This document shows positions 37,501 through 48,302 of a stretch of 64,000 nucleotides of DNA, in pieces (the stretch's first letter is position 1; each line of letters begins with the position of its first letter). Origin of the DNA: Perkinsus olseni (lineage: Eukaryota; Perkinsozoa; Perkinsida; Perkinsidae). The stretch covers positions 186,001 through 250,000 of the forward strand of contig JABANP010000024.1 of the NCBI GenBank assembly GCA_013115135.1, read 5' to 3'. The translations under genes and the position numbers were made by a program. The notes below the pieces were generated by a model. The model had not been told where the DNA came from and did no database searches. It was given only the letters and a program-made list of their open reading frames with translations.

Positions 37501-37782
37501 TCACCTGTTCAGCGCCATATCAGTCCGGAACACTATAAGGTATCCCAGTATGATAGCAAATATCTGGACAGCGAAGGGATGCTCGATGGTCGGTGGAACG
37601 AACGGCAACACGTCCAAGATGATACCTGACAGACACTGAGCTCGGACCTTCTCATGGAGGCCTGGTTCACCAGCAGCGAAGGCCGTCGAGAAGAGCGAGG
37701 GGAGCAGCGTCCGGGGGAAGACCGAGCCTGTGTAGCGCAGTATGAGGAACAAGGACGATTGCTTGTTGTCGTAGGTAATCAT
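34550..37782 (-). CDS. Bestrophin-family anion channel, tandem copy 2
   Basis: Start ATG at 37782 (MITYDNKQSSLFLILRYTGS). Blocks: HPFAVQIFAIILGYLIVFRT, RYWEGVTNVHLMASKWGDAF (~37.2 kb), LHWFSLLSAIAIANLNGKDV (~36.95 kb), TWIIPVWIEEALTRICVNG (~36.2 kb), PAPIASRCYQEISTGMMGYN, VPFPFPFAQMVSLLLLIFLF, LSPILSFFCLLGYWGLNEIA, VELENPFGDDDNDLP (~35.5 kb), and FVDSLHTCATVG (~35.1 kb). An alpha-helical C-terminal tail (VTLEDLTLLNMADLQELLG) follows, and a last exon ends ERYRNHQATA at 34550. Relative to copy 1 the start of the third block is changed (RYWEG, ASK), and a tRNA-like sequence lies in an intron near 35.3 kb. Exon joins are approximate. A longer frame extends upstream to 37863, but MITYDN is the shared start of all three copies. 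Confidence 0.85.
35285..35355 (-). ncRNA. tRNA-like sequence in a bestrophin 2 intron
   Basis: On - it has a D-arm-like hairpin (CTCTA ... TAGAG), an anticodon-arm-like hairpin (CTCAAC ... GTTGAG) and GGTTCTAACCC, one base off a B box. No acceptor stem is found, so it is probably a degenerate tRNA-derived element. Confidence 0.25.
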
Positions 37783-38112
37783 GAAAAGAACTGATGTTAG
37801 GATGAGAAATCGAAGCGCTTCACGGAGAACCCGAGGGAGGTATCTTAGGTCGACCCATGACAATTACAAAATCCCAATACCCAGAAAGACCCAGCACAAC
37901 ACGTAGTCCTTCCACTCGAAATCTTGTTTTCTCATGCTATGAACCATCATGGGGTAACAACTGTTCCTCCTCTCTGTAGTGTCTCATCCTCCACCGGATG
38001 GCAATGCTACTGGCACCGGCAGTGGGACAGTATCACCTTCCGACAGCTCACCAATGAGCCTGAAGACATCCCTGCTGAAGCAACACCGAAGCCATGAAGG
38101 GCGCCAAGCTTA

Positions 38113-41100
38113 TCATAAAAATGCGTCCGAAACCAATCCACCGGGAAAGACCTCCTGCTATAATCATGACTCTAGTTTCCCGATAGCAGCGACACCAACA
38201 TACAGGAGGGAAACAACGGACAATCTTCCCACCTATGAATCCTAGTAGCGACCTCAGCACTCTCGAACTTCGCTATCAGCTCGCTTTTGCTCAGTTTCGA
38301 CAACTCCTCCAAGCCCGACTGTTGAGAAAAGTACCGCGATACAGGTACTCCGAGCAGGCCCAGCTCCCTCTGGACCTTCTTCAGCTCATCGCTCGGGCCA
38401 GCATCTACACGGTCCAAACGCCCGCGATGAAAGCATCAACCAGTCACCTGCTGTTTGCCTAGTTGCCTGCCCGCCAGAGTCCGCAGTTATGAAGTCGTCT
38501 GCGCAATCCCGAATCCCCTTAACAAATGCCTGAGCGTGAAGAGAAAGGGGATTGGGCAGGTGTCGGAGGCTTGCCGAAGGAAAACAGGGGACTGCTTCCA
38601 GGGACAATCACAAAGAGAGGTTTTCATGTGGGTATTTTCCTCGCAAGATGTTAACACGCTGATCGAGCTAGGATGCATTCCTGGCGAGCCAACCAGGGCT
38701 GTCCGAGCGCTCAAAGCCGCTCCGTGAGCTCGTTTCGGCTATCTCCGAACACCTTCGCGAGCCTAGCATCGCACTCCAATTGACCCGCAGCAGATCCCAT
38801 CCTGGAGCGGCGACTACACCTTTGGAAGTTTCGAGCATCGAAAGCTCGTGAACAATCCAGCAATCAATACCATAGCAAGTTGACTCGCGTATCTTGGTAC
38901 TTTGTATATCGCCAGCTTCGAGCTAAGATACACAGACGGACCTGTGTACTACCGTGTGAACATGCTTCAATGGCAGGTCGTTGTCATCATCTCCAAACGG
39001 ATTTTCCAACTCCACCGCGATCTCATTGAGTCCCCAATAGCCGAGGAGACAGAAGAACGACAGGATGGGCGACAGGGCAGCACCTGCAACCCACAGCTTT
39101 CTGACACCTCTAGCTGTCCAGAGGGAGTACTACTCTGAGTCATCCTCAAAACCATCATCGGCAGTATGAGCAGGAAGACCACGAGCAAAAGAGCCAGCAT
39201 TTGCGCGAAGGGGAAGGGGAAAGGCACCAAGCTGACCTAGGAGAATCTTAGGTTCATGCTTGCACAAAGCAGAAAGATTGATACTAGCCAGACCTTCCTA
39301 TGCATCATCAGCAGAAGGAAAATTCGGTGACACCTCCCTACTCAGCCCAACGACAGCTCGCCGGCATGCACTCCCCCAAAAGCAGCCTACCACACCTTCA
39401 CCTACTCACCTTAAAGGCCTGATTATACCCCAACATACCATTAGATACCTCCTGATAACACCGGGACAAGATAGGTGGAGGTATCTGCTGCAAAGCGCGC
39501 TCGCCCGAGGGAACCATCACCGTCATCACCACTGACCAGTAGCAAGCCATCCAAACAGGCCCTGGTGATCTCCTCAGTGATCCATCCGGCAACCACCAGC
39601 GGCTTGTCGCTCTTCCCGGCTAACGCGTTCTTCTGAACACGCATGCAATCACTGGCCGGAGGACGCATACAGCAACTCCATTTTTACAGCACCGCGACGA
39701 GGATGTATCGAATCATCCAAAACTGTCACAAAAACGTTGGGTGATTAACCCTTCCAAGGGAACCAAGGCTGCACTAACCACTCGACCGAAGAAGTGTTCC
39801 CCCAGCCCTTGGAGCGCTTAGGTACGAGTACAGTGTAGAAAAACCTGGAGCCAAAGTCGCGGATGACCAGCAGCGACAGTCGGAGCTTTGAATAGGTGCT
39901 GAATTGTCGCGAACTATTTCGTAGTTTCGATTCTCCTTCTAGCCAGGGGACTTCCAATAGCATTGCCCGCAACACTAAGGGTACCACCTCAGTCCGAGTA
40001 CACTCCCCGATGATCGGCAACTTTGACGTCGACAGATCCACAGGACCTGAGAGTAAACCACGATCAGGGGATGGAGTGGTACGAGGATCTTAAGTCCCTC
40101 GACAGTGTTCATGTCACACAAGTTCAACTTGATCAACGAACAGTCCGACGCTCTTTTTGAGGGCACGAAACGAAGAAGCGTGCATCGGACTTATCGTCTC
40201 AGGCGGACTCACGGATTGCGTTGAAGTGCTAGCGAGTGCTCATCAAAGCCGTGATGTTGACCGATAGCCGACACGATTTTTCCCTCCTCAGTCAGCAAGC
40301 TCGCTTAGTTGGTTTGATACCACACCTCACCCTCCTCACCCACAGGCTCCAGAGCGACACTAGAGGACGAGGATGCTCTGAGGCTGCCCAGCCTGTCCGA
40401 TGTCTGACATGCTCCCCAAGGAGAGGCACCCTTCAAACTGTAAACTATAAAACTCTTCTCCAGATCAACCTACGGAAATGCTATCCTTCCACCATACACG
40501 AGCGGCACTGGGAGGATATTTCAATCCGCTATTCCATCACCCAGCCTAGCTACTAGGCTCTCCCCCTCAAGCTGACTAGGTACCAGCACTGTGTGTGGCA
40601 AGAATGGGCAGCGAGACGTCCGTACGAGTCTTGTCTCAGACGCTTTCTGACACCTCTAGCTATTACCTCGCCATCATTCAACGATATCGTCGCCACCGCA
40701 TTTAACAGGCTGAACCAGTGCACTATACGGCATCTCAGTTCCTCCAGCAACTTCACCTGAGCATCAGGGGGATCATCGTCTGCGGCATCTCATCCCAACC
40801 TAGACTCAGCCGCGATTCATCACCGTTGGCGAACTGTACCGAGGCCTCGTAAAGCTCTCCCGGTTAAATCATTTCAAAAAGCGAAATTCCCCAACTTAAA
40901 ACCATAGCAAGGCTCCCCCATAAAAACAGCACAGGGCGCGAAAAAACTCGGCTATCGACAGCTTAGACCCCGGCGACGTCCACCAAAGGGAGCAGCGACT
41001 GCTCATATCGCAGAGGAGATGATCCCAATCAAAGAACATCCAGAAGAAGGATTTATCAGATGTCACCAGGTGGTTACAGCCCGATATTTATGACCCTTTC

Positions 41101-41784
41101 TGCGGCAGCGTCACCTTGTCCTTGTCCAGCCTCTCCTTAGATACCGCTATGAATCCGCTAATCTCCACGAAGGCATCGCCCCACTTAGACACCATCTGCT
41201 GGACGCTTGACATGCCCTCCCGATACCTATGCGCCCATCAGAACGTTGCAGTATTGCCATCTCTTAATAGACAGAATCCCGTCAGTAAGGACTCCTTCAA
41301 ATCACAAGGGCGAGCGATGGTAATCGCCGGACGCGATCGAGATGGTTCTCTCCTAGTAGCCCCTCCACCGGAGACCCATCTTAGTCGCTTTTCATCGAAA
41401 TACGACCCCTCTTCACTAGACCACAGTTGCCACTGCTGACCGCCTCCCCCCCCTCAACTCACCTTCCCAGGGCCATGTTGGTGCGAAATACTATAACATA
41501 CCCCAGGATGATAGCGAATATCTGCACCGAAAACGGATGTTGAATTTCCGCTGGAATCCACCCCGATACTGCATCGAACCCAAGGCCTGAGGCAAAACCC
41601 AATAGACATTAAAATCAACAACCCCACGAGCTGCAACCGAATCCCAACTGAATCTCCCTTCCCGGGTACTACCAAAAGTGATTAAGGCGGCTGTAAGTGC
41701 CGGCAGCAACGCCCTCGGGAAAACCGATCCAGACAGCTGCAGGATCAGCTTCACGGCCGACTGGTCGTTATCATACGTTATCAT
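38113..41784 (-). CDS. Bestrophin-family anion channel, tandem copy 3
   Basis: Start ATG at 41784 (MITYDNDQSAVKLILQLSGS). Blocks: HPFSVQIFAIILGYVIVFRT (41.5 kb), RYREGMSSVQQMVSKWGDAF (41.2 kb), RIVHWFSLLNAVATISLNDG (40.7 kb), LPIIGECTRTEVVPL (40.0 kb), KPLVVAGWITEEITRACLDG (39.6 kb), PPPILSRCYQEVSNGMLGYN (39.45 kb), VPFPFPFAQMLALLLVVFLL, LSPILSFFCLLGYWGLNEIA, ENPFGDDDNDLP (39.0 kb), FVKGIRDCADDF (38.5 kb), and a Leu/Ser-rich tail (SGLEELSKLSKSELIAKFES). The gene ends at 38113, or at 38172 if the last intron is not used. It has longer introns than copies 1 and 2, and an 18-base word occurs in it twice (39098, 40644). The function is as for the other copies, a predicted anion channel with an intact clasp motif. 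Some joins in 40.0-40.7 kb are unresolved. Confidence 0.82.
40644..40661 (+). repeat. Recurring 18-base word TTTCTGACACCTCTAGCT
   Basis: The identical 18-mer occurs at 35633-35650, 39098-39115 and 40644-40661. A 17-base variant with one change (TTCTAACACCTCTAGCT) is at 44134-44150. On the - strand it reads as an intron 3' end (CTAGAGGTGTCAG) or as codons for ARGVRK. The first two sites are paralogous positions in bestrophins 2 and 3; the others are not. Confidence 0.7.
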
Positions 41785-43094
41785 CTTCAACACTGAACCG
41801 GCTAAATGAGACAATTCCCATCGGAGTAAGAGCATGCTACCCTTACGCTATATACGATAAGAAGAGATGCTCACCAAATTCAGCTAGGTGGGTGAAACCA
41901 ACCGGAACCACAGCCTGCGAGGAAGGCAGAAGGCACTCCTCTTTACTTTAACCCCTTTCAACTAACTCAAAGCACAGCTGTTGCAAGTACTACAGTTGAA
42001 TGCTCACCCTCAGCCGTATCAGAGCCCCAGCGACAAGGATCGGGCGGTGGCGAAGGGAGGAGGAACACAGACGAAAGGACAAAAGCGCCTGTTGAGCTGA
42101 CTACGGGATGAAGGGAGTAAGTTGAGTCGCATGGCAACTATATCGTCACTCGCCACGATATTGCAGGTAAGTTGATGCTGGTAAAGTTACTTTCGCAACC
42201 ACCATTCACCAGCACGTTATAGGGAAGCACTAAGGGAAGATCGCCAAAAGGAGGATAATTACGAAAGAGATGGTATGACTCGATTTACTGATGGTATCAG
42301 TAAATCGCGAATCAGCAGCAGACGAAAGAGTTGTTATTCACTTGGTGCACGCATGCACAATAGCCGCTATAGCCAGACTGATTCCAACTGATACGGTGAG
42401 GTACCTACACAACACCACGGCCTCCAATCAGCTGGTATGACACAGCTCACACGGATAGCAACGAGGAGACGAGGTCGTACGAACATCAAGGATCCCAAGA
42501 GATGATTGAAAGCGCGTGTCATTGCCCTGGCAAAATCAAAGGGCTTTCGAGCACGAAAAATACAGCAGATTTCTGCGCACTTAGATTTCTTTTTTCGGAT
42601 GGGCGGATCTGCTCACTACCTCTCACAGACTACCAAAATATTGCACTCCCACCCAGCAGTATTACCAGTAGACCCAGAATTTATTCTTCGCTACGCTCCG
42701 CTCGCCCTCCCAATGCTTCCGATACAGGTTGAAGGTATCGTTCACGAAGCTAGATACCGTGGACCAAGAACCACCGATACCTGGAGGATACCCGGTAATG
42801 ACGGCAAGCTGTCACCAGGAGAAAAAATCCAGAAGGGTCACTCGGAAGAGAACCAAAAGCAGCGCGGCATTCTTCAATAAATACACCAAACAACCATCAC
42901 ATACTGTAAGGAGAAAAAATGCTTCCGGGCAAAGTTGCCGCATTTTCCATCCCACTTTTGGTCGGAACACGGAGGCACACAGCATGAGCGGTGACGTTCC
43001 GAAGGATTTCCCAAACAGTGTGACTCATAGGTTGTAAAAGAACACTAATTCTAGAATGTTTGAGAGTTAGACGCCGCGGCTTGATTGCAGGACA
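41785..43094. other. No gene supported
   Basis: Lies between bestrophin 3 and the fluoride exporter gene. A + frame at 42506-42880 is open, but its composition and lack of motifs do not support a protein. No RNA gene or repeat structure was recognised. Confidence 0.35.
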
Positions 43095-44113
43095 TCAGGA
43101 CTCGTGTACTGGTATCGGTTCCGTGTTAACCCACGTAGGCTCTCTCCCGGTACTACCAGTGATGCAGTAGCCAGCGAAAGTATTCCCCGGCGCCGCGCCC
43201 ATCAGGATCCCATCAAATGCCACGGCTAGAACGTTCGCTACGAAGGTACCTAGTGGAGAATGAAGTGGGCTTAGGAGAATCTTCAGGTCGACCATGCAAG
43301 ATATGAATTAGGTCAAGTTGTGACTACCTAGGGGGAATTGTGGCCACAGGGAGTTGAGATAGGTGCTTGATATCCATCGGGGTATCGCTCCAAGTGGTGA
43401 CAGCAGACTGGCATAAACACTAGCTGGAGGGAAGACTCCTTGAGTGGCGATAAGGGGGAAGAGCAAAGCGGTGAAGACGTAGGGAAAGACAACAAGGGCC
43501 TGGATAACATCATCAGGAGGAGGTGTGTCTGAGGACCTGTCCCTACTTGGTCTATCAAGTACCACGCCTTGTCGGTGATCCAGGGCTTGTGATCCTTGGT
43601 GAGATCTACGAAAGCTGCACCGATGTCATTACCGAAGAGCCATGATATGAAAGGCATGGACATGCCGGTGAGGAACTCTACCTGCAAGGGGAAGACGTGG
43701 TCAAAGGAGGGATTTGAACTCACGACCTAGGCCACAGCAGCCCACGATCATACCACCACGCCAAATACTCTCTCCTACTCAATGGCCTCCCATCCCATAT
43801 CTTACCGCTCCAACATCAGGCGAGGGGGCTTTGACGATCGCATAAATCCAACTACTGAACGTTGTAAAGCATCCACAATAGCCAACCGTCACTCCTGAAC
43901 GCCGTACAAGCATGCAGGCCCCTACACGCCACTGTGTGCTCTACTATCACCTTGATGGAAGCCTGGAGTCTTCTTCTTGAGGTCAGGAATACCATTCATG
44001 AGGCCCATAACGAAGGAGCCGAGACAGTTAGCTGCGAAGTAGCTGTACGAAGAGAAGAAATCTCCACCTTTCGTGCCGTCGGTGATCGCAATCCGACTTG
44101 CGGTACCGAGCAT
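43095..44113 (-). CDS. FEX/CrcB-type fluoride ion exporter, two-domain
   Basis: From ATG 44113: LGTASRIAITDG, then ANCLGSFVMGLMNG (CrcB NxxGSFxxG), then VGYCGCFTTFSSWIYAI (CrcB GxxGxxTTFSSW, the phenylalanine-box region). A linker with further hydrophobic helices follows (EFLTGMSMPFISWLFG; VVFPYVFTALLFPLIATQGV). The second repeat is FPLGTFVANVLAVAFDGILM and AGYCITGS, ending at 43095. Eukaryotic FEX proteins are fused CrcB tandems that export fluoride across the plasma membrane, and this layout fits. The second-repeat TTFS signature is not clean in the reading used, so a missed short intron near 43.15 kb is likely. An upstream + exon-like frame could extend the N-terminus (ARGVRIIISLHQ before the ATG). 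One intron (43.69-43.80 kb) consists largely of a tRNA-like sequence. Confidence 0.72.
43700..43780 (-). ncRNA. tRNA-like sequence filling an intron of the fluoride exporter gene
   Basis: On - it carries an A-box-like TGGCGTGGTGG and a B box GAGTTCAAATCCC at the usual spacing. It is bounded by a GTAAGA donor and a CCCTTGCAG acceptor in frame with the flanking CrcB exons. The T-stem has two mismatches, so this is a tRNA-derived element acting as intron sequence, not a clear tRNA gene. Confidence 0.4.
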
Positions 44114-44857
44114 CTGGTGAAGGGAGATAATTATTCTAACACCTCTAGCTTATCTTTACTACCGCATATGCTGTTATTCCTAGTACGGGCAGCACCCAAT
44201 GCTCCATCAGGTAGCTACCAACCGAGTTTTTACTTTCCTCCATACTTTTTTCGTCGGCAGTAGTCGTTCGACTCGAAGTGGACATGAAGGAAGGGAAACC
44301 TCGAAGGCTTAGGCAATGTGGATATCCTCACTTAACCTCACTGGATTACCCAGGTACGTTAAAGGGATGAATAAGCTTCTATCGAAGGCTTCCTCGACGA
44401 AGAGAGGATGGTTACGCGTTGAGGAATGACCAAGTGCGCAAGATCCCGTTAGATTTTGCCAGGCCTTGGTTTATTTGCAGGCACGGAATTCGCCCTGACC
44501 CCTCTCTATTGAAGAATGGCAATGATGGTGTAATATCCCAGGTGTGTAGGCCGGTGCATCACGGCGAGTTGCCAGAGGTATCTTTGTAGCACGCATGCAC
44601 GGGACTTGCGCCGCTGCGGTTTCTTTCAACTGAGGGAACAAGTAACAATTGAGCTGTATACGCAGAGAGCGTTTGTGATCGGTGTTCCGTTAACGTCGTC
44701 AGTTACATTTATACCGTGTCTTAGAGCTACTAGAAGATTTTTGGTTGACTTCGGTTGGCGGCAGCCTGAAGACCTCGGAGCAAGCGTCGGAGACTAAGGT
44801 ATGAAGGAAACGAGTGTTTAGAGGGTAGAAGATGCTCCCGTGAGAGAAGTTTTTCGA
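44114..44857. other. No gene supported
   Basis: Short frames only; a + frame at 44606-44797 has no recognisable motif. The region upstream of the fluoride exporter gene carries the variant of the 18-base word (44134-44150). Confidence 0.35.
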
Positions 44858-45884
44858 CTACCGTAGTGGCTCGTCTAACCGTCGCCCCTGTCCATGATGA
44901 AGACCAATATGGCTTCCAGTCGATTCAGTTTCGGATGCCGCTCTGTCTATGCCCCGTATAATATGCCGATTGTAGTCCTTGGATCCCCTCGAAAGTAGTA
45001 CGCGAATTTTCGCGGTCATCCGTGCAGATAGCCCTGCCCAAGCACGAGAAGCTCTTCCAGACGTGTCATCTGCGCTACCATGTAGTGGCAGAAGCCCACA
45101 GGGCGACAAGAAGGCCTTCCATCGGGCCAGCTCAGGAAGCCTGTATACTTGAGGTCATTCGCTATAGCTCTCAGCGCGCTGGCTAGCCTGGTCTCACCAG
45201 TTACAGGTTCAATTGGCCGCATAACGAGCTCTTGTGATAGAAAAGCAACAGAAGTACGTTAGGGCTACAGCAAAGCTTTTGCCGGTAGTTCTTTCTTTAC
45301 ACAGGTTTTCTCGCTACCCCTTTTCCACTTGCCGCTTGCTGGGCCATGTAGAGCCATTTGCAGCTTCTTCGGTCTACTGTAGAGCCTCTACGACAACTGG
45401 ATTTGGCAAGCTCCTACTGTTGCCTCGACCACGCTTGGTGAGGATCCGCAGCTACGTTCGACCCAAAGTGGTGGTGCCAGTGGGTGGGTCACTAACCGGG
45501 GGTTCCCCGAAAAATCCCAAACGTTCGCATTACCGCCGCTTGCCCTCAGACTGAGGGTCTCAGTGACTCGGCTCCTTTCTTATTAGGAAGGAGATCTCTC
45601 CGGGTGAGTGTTGGCCCGTTCATCGCCTGCCAGGGTCCAGTAGACGAGCAAGCAAAGCAGTCATTCACAGGCTCAACGCTCAGCGATCGAGTAGTTGCTG
45701 TGGACAGCGGCTGTCCTTCGGTATCATCGCTCTTGGAATATACAACTACAACACGAGGATTGCCCAGAATCGAGTAGAACTTTAGAAGCTTCGGAGAGAA
45801 TCCCTCGGACCCAGGCCGCGGCATATCATTCCCCCCGTTTGTTGCGCCACAGCCGTTGTCTCTGAAGCTCTGCTCAGTGTTCAC
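44858..45884 (-). CDS. Possible intron-containing gene, unrecognised
   Basis: Two - strand frames have protein-like composition. One is 45884-45546 (KLLKFYSILGNPRVVVVYSK and later VNDCFACSSTGPW). The other is ~45228-45016 (RPIEPVTGETRLASALRAIA, GFLSWPDGRPSCRPVGFCHY). A further open frame reaches 44858. They could be exons of one gene, but the ~0.3 kb between them and the joins are unresolved, and no family is recognised. The start may be at 45884 or the internal ATG at 45824. Confidence 0.35.
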
Positions 45885-46212
45885 TCAATTCATCATTGAT
45901 GATTCATCGATGGGAATTAACTCCGGTATGCGCTGCAAGTCGCGTAGTCGACTCAGTGAGTCGGGCTCACTCTAACTGATCGCTGAGCGTTTCGGAGAGC
46001 GTAGAGGTGTGCACTTCTGCTGCACAAGGCTTGCCACATTTGCGTCTGGTCAGTATCGAATTAAGTTAGAGCGGCAGGTCCCGATATCTCTTCGAGGACA
46101 GGGATGTCTCTCTTCTCGACGGCTCCTCAGTCACACGCGCCAGGGGTGCTCCACGGAATCGCAGAACACTGGAACACATGCAAAAACTCCTGATCAGTTG
46201 ATTTTGAATAAA

Positions 46213-47496
46213 ATGCTGAGCACTCGGCGCATCCTGAAGCTGCCAAAATCCGTCCCTCGATCCGAGGGTATAATCAAAGTGCTCTACCTCCGTTCGAAGC
46301 TCCCCTCACCACTTCACGATGTGGCGTCGATGGTATGGCAGTTCATCCCTACGGAGAGCGAGCCCACTGGCATCAAATTTGAGAAAGCTGAGAAGATGGA
46401 GAAGGATTCGAGTATCGAGTATATCCAGGAGATCCGTCCGGGAATTCTGATGGGTCTGGACACCGTGAACAAGCTCTATGGCGAGGCTCGCACGGTTATG
46501 ATGGACTCGAAGAACCTGGGCTCGCCTCGCTGGCTGTTCCATCATGAGAAGGCCCGTCGACCGGTGTGGATCTGCTTCTGCCATGACATCATGTACTACC
46601 TGGAGGACATCGACGACAGGTGGATCTCACGCCAGCCCATCAGTGCTGAGGCTGAGCCGTTGGGGGATCTCGAGATGCCCGAGTTCTTAGTGCCCGATGA
46701 GCCTTGCGTTTCAGACGACCATCTGGTCTTCTGGCAACCCACTAGATCCTGGGTGTATGTCTACGATCCAGTTAGTGGCAAATGGGACGACTACGACGTC
46801 TTCTGTTCGGTGGCGAACCTCGATGCCAGGGTGGCGACCAAGCCGATCGAATTCGTGTTCATCCCTTCCAACGGTTTTTTCGGTGCCACTGATCGTGTCG
46901 TTCTCTTCAAGGATGAGGTTGATGATGAGCATGTATTTGGTCGAATGTGGGAGAAGAAAATGAAGCGTTTCAGTCCCGATGTTGTGAAGTACTGTCCGGC
47001 TGCCAAGGACACTGTAGTGGTTGCCTTCGTGGACACTCTTCATCGCGGCTACACTGTTGGCATCGGTCTGCTCAACATGCGTACAGGTTGTTTCCTGCGA
47101 AACATCCAAGCTGACTACATCGCCGGTAAGATCCTGGCCATGACGGTGACACAAGATCGTCGTGTGATCATGATGTTCGGTCGGAAGAACGACTCGGAGC
47201 ACATTCGAGAGCAGTGGGATAGACGTATGAACGACGGTCCGCAGGCAGTCGAGGACATTCAGGATCGCGCCCGTATCGAAGGTCGCCTCTACTCGATGAC
47301 GTTCTCGCTGGTCACTGCCACTGAAGGGTATAACTGTGAGAATTGTGGTAAGGCGTATAAGAGGCGTGGCAACTGGCAGAAGCACCTCGAGAAGTGCAGA
47401 CCGGCGCCGTTGAAGGACCGCAAGTTCCGTACGGAATCCGACGGCCCCGACTCGGATGATAGCTCTGGACCTGATAATGGATGCAGCGTCATGTAA
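46213..47496 (+). CDS. C2HC zinc-finger protein with C-terminal CaaX-like motif
   Basis: Intronless. The frame is open from 46009, but ATG 46213 is preferred because a 3' splice-like AG (CTCCTGATCAG) lies just upstream and the earlier part is low in protein character. The protein has 427 residues. The body has beta-rich stretches with repeated aromatic/Asp motifs (LVFWQPTRSWVYVYDPVSGK, VVVAFVDTLHRGYTVGIGLL), suggesting a propeller-like fold (inference). A single finger CENC-x12-HLEKC (residues ~375-395) is C2HC rather than C2H2. An acidic Ser/Asp tail follows, and the last four residues CSVM fit a CaaX prenylation signal. If used, the protein would be membrane-tethered, unusual for a zinc-finger protein. 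No named family is recognised. Confidence 0.75.
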   Translation: MLSTRRILKLPKSVPRSEGIIKVLYLRSKLPSPLHDVASMVWQFIPTESEPTGIKFEKAEKMEKDSSIEYIQEIRPGILMGLDTVNKLYGEARTVMMDSKNLGSPRWLFHHEKARRPVWICFCHDIMYYLEDIDDRWISRQPISAEAEPLGDLEMPEFLVPDEPCVSDDHLVFWQPTRSWVYVYDPVSGKWDDYDVFCSVANLDARVATKPIEFVFIPSNGFFGATDRVVLFKDEVDDEHVFGRMWEKKMKRFSPDVVKYCPAAKDTVVVAFVDTLHRGYTVGIGLLNMRTGCFLRNIQADYIAGKILAMTVTQDRRVIMMFGRKNDSEHIREQWDRRMNDGPQAVEDIQDRARIEGRLYSMTFSLVTATEGYNCENCGKAYKRRGNWQKHLEKCRPAPLKDRKFRTESDGPDSDDSSGPDNGCSVM

Positions 47497-47544
47497 TGTT
47501 GTCTTTTAGATGTCATTTAATTAACCGACCAATGGGTACCGTAG

Positions 47545-48302
47545 ACTACACCTTTTCCCGAGCAAATAAAATGTTTTTTCGTTTGATTTAAAAGGGCACG
47601 GAAAATCGAATTTCATTTTAAAAAAGTTTTTATCCACTTTAAATACTTCAGCAAGTTTAAAATACTTGTGTCACGCATATTAAATCTCACTTTCCATGCA
47701 ATTTAGAATGCTCTACAGACTGTAGACTACAGTAGTCGCCGAATTAGTCGTGCGCATCCCCGTTGTTCATTGCATGCCTCATCGTGAAATTTTCATCCCG
47801 TAGCTTCTATCTCAATATGATCAACGTCAATGGCGTCGGACTTCTAAGGCACAGCATTAGCTGAGGGTAACACGCAACATGGTAGGTAGTTCATATACAG
47901 TAGTAGCCGTAACATCACGCCAGTGACATGATGTCACACGTGGCAGCGTTCTCGGAGGAACTTCCACCGGATCGAATCATTGAAGTATGGTTACCGTTGG
48001 CAAGAATCACGACTCGTGATTCACGACCATTAGTGTTCTACCGTGTTTCATGAGCTTAGAGTGCGTGTTCGAGTTGCAGGAAGGGGGTCGTAGTAGCAGA
48101 ATGATTTAGATAGCGAATTTGGATCAAAATCGATTTTAATAGAATGACACGGGTTAAATCGTATTTGCTCATAATATTAATTTGGGTGACAAAACGAATT
48201 TGGTTTGATAATTTTTTAATTCCAATGACACTCGCTAAATTGCTATCAAAATGGTTTAAACCGAACGAAAAAACATTTTATTTGCTCGGGAAAAGGTGTA
48301 GT
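47545..48302. mobile_element. AT-rich element with ~46-bp terminal inverted repeats (MITE-like)
   Basis: The left end reads CTACACCTTTTCCCGAGCAA and continues for about 46 bases. Its reverse complement forms the right end at about 48255-48302 with two mismatches. The interior is clearly more AT-rich than the flanks and encodes no transposase; the 61-codon frame at the right end is not convincing. Confidence 0.75.

Noticed and set aside
46711..47385. 224-codon - strand frame opposite the zinc-finger gene
   Set aside because: The + strand protein has a zinc finger and even composition; the opposite frame lacks motifs.
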